Shown here: piece by piece, positions 28,367 to 37,047 of the stretch | Numbering within the stretch: the first letter of the stretch is position 1 | How the letters are laid out: the number at the start of each line of letters is the position of its first letter | Assembly (NCBI RefSeq): GCF_001975785.1 | Contig: NZ_MSFI01000025.1 | Span: forward strand, 26,587-90,586 | Source: Domibacillus epiphyticus | GTDB taxonomy: Bacteria > Bacillota > Bacilli > Bacillales > Domibacillaceae | Reading direction: 5' to 3' | Length of the DNA stretch: 64,000 nt | Translations under genes and position numbers: made by a program | Notes under the pieces: model-generated | The model's input: the letters and a program-made list of their open reading frames with translations, nothing else | What the model was told of the DNA's origin: nothing | Databases searched by the model: none

Positions 28367-29575
28367 TTATACCTTATATTTTATATATTTCTTGCCCATA
28401 CCAGCCCTATTTATAAATTCTTCATATGTTTTCCTCGAGATCTTCCCACTGGAAAAATACTCCATATGCAATAAATAGCTCATAATGTAATTTTTCATTT
28501 GCTGATTATTCATGTTTTTATATATGCTGTCACCAAGAAAAGTAACTTTTTTTCCAACTATTCTGCTTTCCAGGCCAACGGTGGAATTAATCGTTATTAC
28601 TTCACTGCTTTTCTTTATTAATTCAAAGGTATTATTGCTAGAGATAATGATATTTTCTTTTTCTTTCAATTTAAGTACTTCACATATAACATCCTGATTA
28701 ATTTCAGCTGGATGCATCTTTATTACTAATCTCTTTCTTTTCTCTTTGCTGATCCGAATTGCTTCTTTTAAACCATCAAGAATATTTTTTTTATTGTAAT
28801 TAAGGATTATTTGGGCATCAGTGCTTACTTGCATTGGAAAAAAGATAAATTCTTCTTTGTAATCAAAAGTATCTGCTTGATATTCAACTTTTTTAAAGGT
28901 CTTCATATCGCTAAAATGATAGCTATTTTCTGCTGCTATACCGAAAATTCTTTCTAAATAACAAAAGTTAATTTGAATGAACTTTTTTATTTTTACTTTT
29001 GCATCTAAATTTCTAGCCTGCCCAATTTTATGGCTTTTAAACTTTTTGGTTAAATATTCCTCCCTCCAACTATTGTATTCTTTTTCAGTAACTTGATAAT
29101 TATTTAAAATATTTATATTGCTAAATAAAGATGATTGTTTATCAGTTCCTTGAGGATCTACAAAAGTTCTATCCGGAATGTTTCCATAGCCTACATACAA
29201 GGTTTTTATATTATATTTTTCAGCAACATCACTAATTGCTATTTGATTTATTAACCTTCCGCTAGGAATGATTACTAAATCCCATTTTCTTTTTTTGTAC
29301 TGTTTTTCCATAAATTTTTTAAAAGAACCATAAACCCACTCTGCCTCTTCATGCGTTAGTCTTTTAGTTAGTTCGCTAAAAGAAACTTCATCAAACCGTT
29401 CGTAAGTATCTTTTTTTATTAAATATATCTTTTCTCTTTTTATCTTTAAAAATAAATAAATAAATAAATTATTTGCCAAATATTCAATTTCGATATTTTT
29501 CTTGTAGAATTCTTCATAAAATCTTTGAAAAAAACCATAATCTTCTGAATTGGATATGTTAATTAAAATCTTCAA
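28367..29575 (-). CDS. Capsule_synth family glycosyltransferase (KpsS/KpsC-like, candidate Kdo transferase)
   Basis: 402 aa, no membrane helix. The C-terminal half has the KpsS/KpsC pattern: FIFFPMQVSTDAQIIL (about 245; family FPLQVxxDxQ), VIKMHPAE (about 280; the HP motif), and VITINSTVGLESRIVGKKV followed by FLGDSIY (about 335; the INSTxGLEAxxxGKPVxxLG motif). Such proteins are beta-Kdo transferases of Gram-negative group 2 capsules. With a complete kds set in the same locus, Kdo transfer is the best guess. The N-terminal half is diverged. The alternative is a transferase for another nonulosonate-like sugar. Confidence 0.7.
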   Translation of the reverse strand: MKILINISNSEDYGFFQRFYEEFYKKNIEIEYLANNLFIYLFLKIKREKIYLIKKDTYERFDEVSFSELTKRLTHEEAEWVYGSFKKFMEKQYKKRKWDLVIIPSGRLINQIAISDVAEKYNIKTLYVGYGNIPDRTFVDPQGTDKQSSLFSNINILNNYQVTEKEYNSWREEYLTKKFKSHKIGQARNLDAKVKIKKFIQINFCYLERIFGIAAENSYHFSDMKTFKKVEYQADTFDYKEEFIFFPMQVSTDAQIILNYNKKNILDGLKEAIRISKEKRKRLVIKMHPAEINQDVICEVLKLKEKENIIISSNNTFELIKKSSEVITINSTVGLESRIVGKKVTFLGDSIYKNMNNQQMKNYIMSYLLHMEYFSSGKISRKTYEEFINRAGMGKKYIKYKV

Positions 29576-29616
29576 CGATAAATCACCTCAATTTATCAAA
29601 TAATTAATTACAAGAT

Positions 29617-30759
29617 TTAGCTGCTTAAAGACCCAACTTCTTTTACTCTCGGATTTTTAAATGATTTCTTGTTTACTATTAATAGAAGAATCAAAAGCGT
29701 TAAAATTAATTCGTTTCCTGTTATAAAATCATTGAGCAACATGTAATAAGCCATTAAAGCGCCTATAATTTCGAAATTATTTTTAACATATTTATTCATT
29801 ATTTCATTAAAAATGAGGATAGCTATCAGGCCAACAATAAAGCCGTACCTATACATTGCCCTAAAAAATGCATTATGAGGTCTATGATGGCTTTGTTCAT
29901 CCATTGTTGTCCCATTTCCCATCACTAAAAAATCACCTTGCAAAATACGATTAACAAAATCAAGATTAGCAGAGAACCTTGAATAGTTAGAAGAATCGGC
30001 AATATTCATTATCCTTTCATATCCACCTGTAACCTGAGTGTAACTTACATGATTAACGTAATAAGAAGATACTAGAAAAATAAAAATAATAGATAACAGG
30101 ACAATTAAGTGCATCTGTAAAAAAAATCTAAATCTAGATAAGAGATTTTTGATAAATTTAAGAGAGAGGATCTCGAATATTACAACTGCTAAAATAAAAT
30201 TTCTGCTGAAACTAAAAATCCCGAGTGACAATATAATTAAGGACACTATATTGTTATTGTAATTCCGGAAGAAGATATACGTTAAAAATAAGTAATACCC
30301 TGAGATATTAGGGTCCAAAAAACTTCCAGTCAGTCTTCCGTGGATTCGAAATAAAAAGTATTGAATTGGGTAAACAAGGAATATTACTTTTATAAATTTA
30401 ATCTCTATAGAAGAAAAATTCACATATTCCATTCTTGACAGGATCAGAGCTGATAAAATCCCAATAACGACATAAAAACTAGTGTATTCACCAAAGAAGA
30501 TTTGTATTACTGATATACCAGTTATTGTGATTAAGTAAAGAACATTAGAAACTTTCATTTCAATGTTTTTCAAATTTAGAACTATGAAAATTGAAAGTAT
30601 AACTGTTAATAGCATCCTTTGAAAATACCAAGGACCTAAGTAATTTCCAACTTCTTGGTATATACCGTTGTAATTAAATTCCAAAGACTTAGGAAGCAGA
30701 AAATATATTATGATAAATGAAAATAATAACGTCTTAAACGCATTTACTTTTACGGTCAT
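29617..30759 (-). CDS. O-antigen polymerase/ligase-like membrane protein (Wzy)
   Basis: 380 aa, about ten hydrophobic helices and a large extracytoplasmic loop near residues 235-285. GSFLDPNISGYYLFL and HRPHNAFFRAMYRYGFIVGLIAI match the Wzy_C/O-antigen-ligase pattern (DPNxxG and the HNxFL...GxxG segment). Predicted to polymerise the flipped repeat units. Very A/T-rich. Confidence 0.8.
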   Translation of the reverse strand: MTVKVNAFKTLLFSFIIIYFLLPKSLEFNYNGIYQEVGNYLGPWYFQRMLLTVILSIFIVLNLKNIEMKVSNVLYLITITGISVIQIFFGEYTSFYVVIGILSALILSRMEYVNFSSIEIKFIKVIFLVYPIQYFLFRIHGRLTGSFLDPNISGYYLFLTYIFFRNYNNNIVSLIILSLGIFSFSRNFILAVVIFEILSLKFIKNLLSRFRFFLQMHLIVLLSIIFIFLVSSYYVNHVSYTQVTGGYERIMNIADSSNYSRFSANLDFVNRILQGDFLVMGNGTTMDEQSHHRPHNAFFRAMYRYGFIVGLIAILIFNEIMNKYVKNNFEIIGALMAYYMLLNDFITGNELILTLLILLLIVNKKSFKNPRVKEVGSLSS

Positions 30760-30761
30760 TT

Positions 30762-31829
30762 TTAATACCTTTTTTCAAAATAGACAGTTTTGTAATTATT
30801 TAGAGTTAATGAGATATCAAAATTATCAATAATATTTTTCTTAGATTCTTTGCCCATTTCCCGGATAACATTTGTGTTATTTAACAAGAAATTTATTTTA
30901 TTCGAAGCTTCTTGAGAATCATGGAATATATACCCATTCAGATTTTTATTTACTGTGTCAACATTTCCTGTTGATTTTTTTACCAAAACGGGCTTGTTTA
31001 AATACATAGCTTCTAAAACAGAAAGAGGTAGCCCTTCCCATAAAGAAGTTTGGATATATATATCAAAACTTTTTACCTTTTTTAAAACTTCTTCTCTACT
31101 TAACCATCCAGTTGTTTCTATGTTTTTGCTTTTTAATTCTGACCTAAGATTCCCCTCACCAATCCACACGAATTGGATTTGAGGAAAATTTTCTGCAATT
31201 TCATTAAATAATGAAGGATTTTTTTGATACTCGATTCTCCCAACACTTCCAATAATGATGTTATTTTTTTCTTCTTTTTCTGTATTGCTTCTAAGTAAAT
31301 CGTTATCGAGTTGAGCAAGGTTAATACCATTATTTATACAGATAACGTTGGAAGAAAATTTTTGTGCTTCTTTTTTTTCAGAATCTGACACCGCAATAAC
31401 GATTCCCCCTAATCCAGAGAGGATTTTTTCAGCAAATAAGAATATCTTTCTAGCAAACAGCGGCAAGTCCATCCTTAAAAACGCAAGTCCATGAGGGTTG
31501 TAGAAAAGCCTGCCTTTATAATTTACTGCCTTAGCAGCAACTCTTCCTACAAAACCCGCTTTAGAGGAATGCAGATGTAAAACATCTGGGTTCTCCTCTT
31601 TAATAATTTTCGTCAACTTGACTATTGCTTTAGTGCTATTTTTTAGTGACATGTCCACCGGTATAAACCTGATAGATGAGTGGAAATCTTTTTTAAAGCC
31701 AATAGGCGTTTCTTTCCTTTTTGAATAGACAACAATTACTTCATGATCATGAGATAGTTCATTACATAAATCCACCAGAAAGCTGTACACGCCTCCTCCA
31801 AAAGCTTCTGTTACTTGAACAATTTTCAT
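30762..31829 (-). CDS. Glycosyltransferase family 4
   Basis: 355 aa GT-B enzyme. N-terminal MKIVQVTEAFGGGVYSFLVDL, then VLHLHSSKAGFVGRVAAK; C-terminal GSVGRIEYQKNP and the catalytic/nucleotide segment SLWEGLPLSVLEAMYLNKPV (EX7E) near residue 265. Adds one sugar to the growing lipid-linked unit; donor unknown. Two bases separate it from the polymerase gene. Confidence 0.9.
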   Translation of the reverse strand: MKIVQVTEAFGGGVYSFLVDLCNELSHDHEVIVVYSKRKETPIGFKKDFHSSIRFIPVDMSLKNSTKAIVKLTKIIKEENPDVLHLHSSKAGFVGRVAAKAVNYKGRLFYNPHGLAFLRMDLPLFARKIFLFAEKILSGLGGIVIAVSDSEKKEAQKFSSNVICINNGINLAQLDNDLLRSNTEKEEKNNIIIGSVGRIEYQKNPSLFNEIAENFPQIQFVWIGEGNLRSELKSKNIETTGWLSREEVLKKVKSFDIYIQTSLWEGLPLSVLEAMYLNKPVLVKKSTGNVDTVNKNLNGYIFHDSQEASNKINFLLNNTNVIREMGKESKKNIIDNFDISLTLNNYKTVYFEKRY

Positions 31830-31899
31830 TTAAGATTTCCCCATTCTTCTACTCTCTTTAATAAATTCATCACCATTCTTACACTGTAAATTGAATTAT

Positions 31900-32595
31900 T
31901 TAATAAGCTCCTTTACGTAGCAAAACAATTTCAACTGTTTTTAATAAAATCCAGGCTTCAAGTTTCATAGATTGATTTTCAACATAATAAAGCTCCACCT
32001 CTACACGCTCCGGGTAATGAACCGAACTTCTTCCGCAAACCTGCCAGTAGCCGCTCATTCCCGGCTTAACGGATAAAAATTGATTTGCTTTTTCTCCGTA
32101 TTCCGCTAATTCATCTTTAATAACGGGACGCGGGCCAATTAAACTCATTTCTCCTTTCAGCACATTAATGATTTGCGGGATTTCATCAAGGCTTGTTTTC
32201 CGCAAAAATTCCCCGAATTTTGTAATGCGGGGATCTTCGTGAGGTTCAAGTTTATAGCTATTGTCAATGTACTTTGCATACAATTCTTTGTTTTCTCTCA
32301 GCTTCTGGTCTGCATTCATGACCATTGACCGGAATTTGTAAATATAAAACTTTTCTCCGTTTTTTCCAATCCGCTGCTGTTTGAAAAAGACAGACCCTTT
32401 ATTTTCACCAAACATATAGCAGACTCCTATAAAAAACCATACAGGCATGGTAAGAAGCAGCGCAATGAACGCACCCAAAAAATCGATCAGCCTTTTTGTG
32501 GCCGCAAATGCTTTGGAACGGTCTTCGTAACTTGTATAAGTCCCAGCTGAATGAACAGCGGCCATTTCGGAAGCCCCCGTTTGTATATTATCCAA
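31900..32595 (-). CDS. Initiating sugar-phosphate transferase (undecaprenyl-phosphate)
   Basis: 231 aa, bacterial sugar transferase (PF02397) of the EpsL/WcaJ C-terminal type: basic segment [15 protein letters not shown] with one membrane helix, then [42 protein letters not shown] and MSLIGPRPV. Transfers the first sugar-1-phosphate (Glc or Gal likely) to undecaprenyl phosphate. Start is TTG at 32595, overlapping the galU end by 8 bp; an ATG at 32565 is the alternative. Confidence 0.9.
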   Translation of the reverse strand: MDNIQTGASEMAAVHSAGTYTSYEDRSKAFAATKRLIDFLGAFIALLLTMPVWFFIGVCYMFGENKGSVFFKQQRIGKNGEKFYIYKFRSMVMNADQKLRENKELYAKYIDNSYKLEPHEDPRITKFGEFLRKTSLDEIPQIINVLKGEMSLIGPRPVIKDELAEYGEKANQFLSVKPGMSGYWQVCGRSSVHYPERVEVELYYVENQSMKLEAWILLKTVEIVLLRKGAY

Positions 32596-33487
32596 CCAAC
32601 TCCCTGCCCTTCACTTGTTCTACTTTCTCAAGCAAATAGGTTATGAGTTCTTCACTAATATCATGGTCCTGCAGGGCAAATTCAAGTGTCGTTTTTACAA
32701 AACCAAGTTTTTCTCCGACATCGTACCGGTTTCCTTCAAATTCATAGGCGAAGACACGCTGGATTTCATTCAATGCCTGGATGGCGTCTGTCAGCTGAAT
32801 CTCTCCTCCTGCTCCTTTTTGCTGCTTATCGAGAAACATGAAAATTTCCGGGCGCAAAATATAGCGGCCCATGATGGCCAGATTCGATGGCTGTGTGCCC
32901 GGTGCTGGTTTTTCCACAAACTGATTTACCTGATAGCGCAGTCCTTGTCTTGAGGCAGGATCGATAATGCCATAGCGGTATGCTTCATGATCGGGCACTT
33001 GCTGTACGCCAATAATTGATGATTGTGTCTGCTCGTACTGGTCAATCAGTTGTTTCAAGCATGGTGTGTCGCTTTGGACAATGTCATCGCCGAGCAATAC
33101 AGCAAATGGTTCATCTCCAATAAAGTTACGCGCGCACCACACGGCATGTCCAAGTCCTTGCGGCTCTTTTTGCCGTATGTAATGAATGTCGGCGAGGTTG
33201 GAGGAGTGGCGCACTTTTTCAAGAAGGCCCATTTTTCCTTTTTCACTTAAGTTGCGTTCAAGCTCTGCTGACGCGTCAAAGTGATCTTCAATCGCTCGTT
33301 TTCCTTTTCCTGTGACAATAATGATGTCTTCGATGCCAGAAGCAATTGCTTCTTCGACTATGTATTGGATCGTTGGCTTATCGACAATCGGCAGCATTTC
33401 TTTCGGCAATGCCTTCGTTGCGGGGAGAAACCGTGTACCGAGTCCCGCTGCTGGTATAATTGCTTTTTTTACTTTTCTCATCATCAT
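32588..33487 (-). CDS. galU: UTP-glucose-1-phosphate uridylyltransferase
   Basis: Makes UDP-glucose. 299 aa with the nucleotidyltransferase motif [21 protein letters not shown] at the N-terminus, the [28 protein letters not shown] segment and [10 protein letters not shown]. Three ATGs lie in a row; the third (33481) has the best spacing to AAAGGGG. First gene after the EAR-like leader; UDP-Glc feeds the transferases and GalE. Confidence 0.95.
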   Translation of the reverse strand: MMMRKVKKAIIPAAGLGTRFLPATKALPKEMLPIVDKPTIQYIVEEAIASGIEDIIIVTGKGKRAIEDHFDASAELERNLSEKGKMGLLEKVRHSSNLADIHYIRQKEPQGLGHAVWCARNFIGDEPFAVLLGDDIVQSDTPCLKQLIDQYEQTQSSIIGVQQVPDHEAYRYGIIDPASRQGLRYQVNQFVEKPAPGTQPSNLAIMGRYILRPEIFMFLDKQQKGAGGEIQLTDAIQALNEIQRVFAYEFEGNRYDVGEKLGFVKTTLEFALQDHDISEELITYLLEKVEQVKGRELVG

Positions 33488-33579
33488 TTTCCCCTTTGCA
33501 ATGTAAATAACAAATGAAAATCCATAGTTTATCTATGTCCTTTCATTCAATATTTAGATATCTTTCTTTTTTGGAAAAT

Positions 33580-33671
33580 AGGGCATCCAACCCTTCCTCA
33601 CACCGCACGCTTGACGACAGGCGTCTAAGCGCTCCGTATCTTGGAACACCACCGTGCGGCCGAGTGCCTCC
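33580..33671 (-). ncRNA. EAR-like (epsC RNA) processive antitermination element
   Basis: A GC-rich, structured block within an A/T-rich 420-bp gap between the tyrosine kinase gene and galU. On the minus strand it reads GGCACTCGGCCGCACGG... to ...GCGTGCGGTGTGAGG...GGATGCC. An 8-bp stem pairs 33653-33660 with 33602-33609, with inner GC segments (GGAGCGCTTAGACGCC). EAR elements of Bacillales eps operons lie in this place, after the kinase gene. The identification rests on position, GC-rich structure and recalled consensus, not on a covariance search. Confidence 0.7.
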
Positions 33672-33906
33672 ATTGATAAAGGAACAGGAGACATTACCTG
33701 ACTGATAAAACATCTTCAATATTCTTAATTTTCTGTTAATAATTTGAGCGGAGGATTACAGAAGTGCATTGCAAAAAGTGATGTTGTAAATATCTATCTA
33801 GCCAGTTGGATCGTCACAATATGTAATCTCCAAAATTATTTTGCTGGCTCTCGTTCTTAATACAGAACATTTTCTTCAAAAAAAAAGGTCATTACCAGCA
33901 AGTTTT

Positions 33907-34614
33907 TTATATAGAACCATAGTAGTAATAATAATTTAAATCATTCCTTTTCCGGTTATTTAATACGGCTCCAAGCAGTTTCGCTTTCGCGTTTTGAAGA
34001 AGTTCTTTCGCTTTCTGTGCACTGTCAATGTCTGTTTTTCCACTGTTGACGACGAATATTGTCCCGTCACACTGGTTAGCAAGCACCTGTGCATCTGTGA
34101 CAGCAAGAACAGGCGGTGTGTCAAACATCACAAAGTCATACTCACTTAGCGTCTTTTTCAGAAATTCTTTCATCGCGAAGGAGCCAAGCAGTTCGGCAGG
34201 ATTTGGTGGAATGGGTCCTGACGTTAGTACATACAGGCTGTCAACTTCTGTTCTATTAACTGTTTCTTGAAGCGGCGATTGTTTTGTCAGTACGTTCGTT
34301 AATCCACTGGTATTTGGGAGACCAAATGTATAATGAATGGTCGGTTTTCGCAAGTCAGCGTCAACAAGCAAGACCTTCTTTCCTTTATTGGCAAAAATGA
34401 CGGCTAGATTGGAAACTGTTGTTGATTTTCCTTCCTCTGGGCTTGCTGACGTGACTAGAAGCGAGCGGAATGATTGGTCAACTGATGAGAATAGAATGTT
34501 TGACCGAATCGTCCGGTATTGCTCAGAGATTGGTGATTGTGCATTATTTCTCGCAATGAGATTATGTCCTGCTAAACCAGGCGATTTCCTTTGTTTTTTT
34601 CGTTTAAGAGCCAA
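33907..34614 (-). CDS. Bacterial tyrosine kinase (EpsB/YwqD/CpsD-like)
   Basis: About 235 aa BY-kinase controlling polysaccharide synthesis. Walker A SASPEEGKST (about residue 59), Walker A' KKVLLVDADLRKP, Walker B DFVMFDTPP, and a C-terminal tyrosine cluster (YYYYYG) for autophosphorylation. I place the start at the TTG 34614, which has AAAGGAG eight bases upstream and gives MALKRK as in B. subtilis homologues; a GTG at 34623 is the alternative. Overlaps the modulator gene by 11 bp. Confidence 0.92.
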   Translation of the reverse strand: MALKRKKQRKSPGLAGHNLIARNNAQSPISEQYRTIRSNILFSSVDQSFRSLLVTSASPEEGKSTTVSNLAVIFANKGKKVLLVDADLRKPTIHYTFGLPNTSGLTNVLTKQSPLQETVNRTEVDSLYVLTSGPIPPNPAELLGSFAMKEFLKKTLSEYDFVMFDTPPVLAVTDAQVLANQCDGTIFVVNSGKTDIDSAQKAKELLQNAKAKLLGAVLNNRKRNDLNYYYYYGSI

Positions 34615-35350
34615 GGGTCCCACTCCTTTCGACCGTTTGATTTAGGTTTGTTCTTTTTCTTTCAATTGCCGTATCATCTTGAATCCTTGTGACGCTGCCT
34701 AGTACAGGCAGTTCAAGTAATTTTTCTATATCCTGTTCGGATTTAATCGTGTTATCCATGTACTCAAGCAGGAAGGCAAGCCCGACACCAGCCATTAAGC
34801 CGACAACAATCGCGGTCGCGATGTTTAAAAGCGGCTGCGGTTTTACTGGTGCAGAGCCTTCTTTTACTTCCGCTGGAGCAAGAATAGTGACATTGTCCAC
34901 ATTCATAATCTTTATCACTTCTTCCTGAAATACGTTTGCAGTTTCATTTGCGATGCCGGCGGCCCTGTGATGATCCTGATCTTCTACTCTAATATTTACT
35001 ACCTGTGAATCCTGTTCACTGGAGACGCTAATCTTTTCTGACAGCTGTTCAGCTGTTAAGCCGACAGAAAGATTGTTGGATACTTTTTCTAAAATCGCCG
35101 GCGATTTCATAATAACATTGTACGTACTGATCAGCTGGAGACTCGTCTGGACATTGTCCTGATTATACAGCTGCTGTTCTGTTTTAGTCTGGTTTACGAG
35201 AACCTGTGTTGATGCTTGATATATCGGTGTTAAAACAAAATAACTGACAATTCCGCTAGCGAGAGCCGCCAAGATTGTTATAAGCACGATCAATTTGGTC
35301 CTTTTTTTCAATGTTGCAGCAAGCTCTTTCAAGCTGATGGTCTCTTCCAT
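34604..35350 (-). CDS. Wzz-type chain-length/kinase modulator (EpsA/YwqC/CapA-like)
   Basis: 248 aa membrane protein: N-terminal ISLKELAATLKKRTKLIVLITILAA (helix 1), an extracytoplasmic coiled region, and a second helix near residue 175 after the proline-rich PVKPQPLLNIATAIV. Activates the cognate tyrosine kinase encoded just downstream and sets chain length. GTAGGAGG precedes the ATG. First gene of the eps-like operon, ~250 nt after its promoter. Confidence 0.92.
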   Translation of the reverse strand: MEETISLKELAATLKKRTKLIVLITILAALASGIVSYFVLTPIYQASTQVLVNQTKTEQQLYNQDNVQTSLQLISTYNVIMKSPAILEKVSNNLSVGLTAEQLSEKISVSSEQDSQVVNIRVEDQDHHRAAGIANETANVFQEEVIKIMNVDNVTILAPAEVKEGSAPVKPQPLLNIATAIVVGLMAGVGLAFLLEYMDNTIKSEQDIEKLLELPVLGSVTRIQDDTAIERKRTNLNQTVERSGTLGS

Positions 35351-35608
35351 GTCTTTCCTCCTACAAAGGGAATATTCGGTAGAAATCTTTGCATCATGTG
35401 AAACATAAATGCAGAATGCTGTCTGTGTACATGCAATCTATGCGTACGGCTCCACTTGAACAGTTACAAAGAAAATTTTTATAGTTTTATCTAGCAGAAT
35501 GCATTGTAAAATTTATACTATTCTGCTTTTCTATAAAAACTGTGCACTCAACAAGATTTGGTAAAATGCCGCCGCCTTTTTACTCAACTCTTTTGTCGTC
35601 ATATGTAC

Positions 35609-35642
35609 ATTATAAAGAACAATAGTGTTCTTTGTACAGAAC
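35609..35642 (-). promoter_or_regulatory. eps operon promoter overlapped by three SinR-like boxes
   Basis: Minus strand -10 TATAAT (35609-35614) with a weak -35 TGTACA 18 bp upstream. SinR boxes (consensus GTTCTYT): GTTCTTT at 35614-35620 (minus), GTTCTTT at 35627-35633 (plus) and GTTCTGT at 35636-35642 (minus), forming inverted pairs across the spacer. This predicts SinR repression of the biofilm polysaccharide operon. Confidence 0.6.
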
Positions 35643-36095
35643 TTTTTAAATTCTTTAATTTAGATTCATCCTATTAATAAAAATGTGAATCTATATTCTT
35701 CTCCCATGTTTTACACACCCAAGTAATTAGGTTTTGCGGACTGACGAAAGTTTTTCATTGAGAACGAACTGAGCAGTTATGGATGTAACGTAATCAAATC
35801 CATGCTGTTGACTACTGCTTTTTAGATCGTTTCCGGAGATAACGATTGTTTTGTCAGCATGTTTGTAAAAACCCCTTCGGATTACACAACTATTATCCTT
35901 GCTTTTCAATTTTGAGAAGCTTTGTGAAGAGCTAACAATTTATCAAAACTGGCATTGTATGGACAATCGGCGCATCCATTCAAGTTTCCTCTCCTTATTA
36001 ATGGAAATAATAGAATCATAGCATATCAATCGTAAATATTTTGTCGTTTCCCATCAAAAGTTTTTAACGTGTTTTGTCATTTTGAAAATAAAAAA
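35643..36095. other. Upstream region of the eps operon, no convincing gene
   Basis: A/T-rich. A 60-codon open frame (35727-35909, minus) has no ribosome binding site or recognisable motif and I do not call it. The part between 35351 and 35608 is the operon's untranslated leader. Confidence 0.4.
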
Positions 36096-36098
36096 GAA

Positions 36099-36126
36099 CC
36101 TGATTCTGCCTTTTTGCTGAATCAGG
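36099..36126 (-). terminator. Terminator after the tyrosine phosphatase gene
   Basis: CCTGATTC / GAATCAGG stem, followed on the minus strand by TTCTTTTTTATTTTC. Separates the phosphatase/LCP transcript from the eps promoter. Confidence 0.75.
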
Positions 36127-36244
36127 TTTTCCACGCTTTCCAATTGATAACATAAGCATTTATGTGTGCTTCCGTGAGATAAACTGCACAGAAGCTCTGG
36201 CGTCCCGGTTTCTTTGTTGGACATTATTTTGTTTCCTGCATTAA

Positions 36245-37000
36245 TTATATTAAGCCAAAAAATTTCTTTTTACGAGAAATAAGGTACGGCGGTTCTTTTG
36301 AAATGCATCCGCCAGTTAAAACGGTTTTAGCATTTTGGCGGAAGTAGTCTGCATAGCCGGAATCAATAGAGCCATAGGCTTTTACAAGGCCGATTTCACG
36401 TGTAGATAGGTTATGCGCATCAGACGCGATAAAGTGTGTTAAGTTTGCTTCGATCAGCTGTATGGATAAATTTTTTATTTTTTTTCCGAATTTTCCATCA
36501 ATAGATGCCGCGGTAATTTGGGAGAGCGCGCCGTTTTTAATGAGCTTGTACAACATATCAGGGTTTTCCATAATGGCAGCGTTTCGCTCTGGATGCACGA
36601 TAATCGGGGTAATACCATTCAGCTGCAAATCAAACAATATCTGCTCGGTAAATGCCGGAATTCCGTTTGATGGAAGTTCAACAAGCATATAGCTCGATCC
36701 GTTAATTGTGAGAAGTTTATTTTTTTTGTAGTCATCCAACAGTTCACCATATATGCGTATTTCCTGTCCGGAGCAAATTATCATGTTAATGCCGGCTTTC
36801 TGGATGTTAGCATTTAGTTCCTTAACTGCTGCTTCAATACGATTTTTTTCGTTATGGTACCGGCCATTTTTGTGATGAGGAGTTGCGACAATAGCAGTGA
36901 TTCCATTCTCCAACGCCCGCTTCACCAATTCCATGCTTTCTAGCAAGTCTTTTGGTCCATCGTCTAGATTCGGCAATATATGGCAGTGAAGATCGATCAT
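36245..37000 (-). CDS. PHP-type protein-tyrosine phosphatase (CpsB/CapC/YwqE-like)
   Basis: 251 aa; manganese-dependent phosphatase that removes phosphate from BY-kinases. PHP motifs: MIDLHCHILPNLDDGPKD at the start, ATPHHKNGRY near 45, IVHPERN near 135, FIASDAHN near 190. Start at 37000 chosen because GGAAGGAGT precedes it and homologues begin MIDxHCH. It is the partner of the kinase at 33907-34614, encoded in a separate upstream transcript. Confidence 0.93.
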   Translation of the reverse strand: MIDLHCHILPNLDDGPKDLLESMELVKRALENGITAIVATPHHKNGRYHNEKNRIEAAVKELNANIQKAGINMIICSGQEIRIYGELLDDYKKNKLLTINGSSYMLVELPSNGIPAFTEQILFDLQLNGITPIIVHPERNAAIMENPDMLYKLIKNGALSQITAASIDGKFGKKIKNLSIQLIEANLTHFIASDAHNLSTREIGLVKAYGSIDSGYADYFRQNAKTVLTGGCISKEPPYLISRKKKFFGLI

Positions 37001-37047
37001 TTTTCGGACTCCTTCCATTCCTATAACAAGGCTGCTCCTTTCTTTGT

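Noticed and set aside
35727..35909. 60-codon minus frame upstream of the eps promoter
   Set aside because: No ribosome binding site or motif; lies in A/T-rich regulatory DNA.
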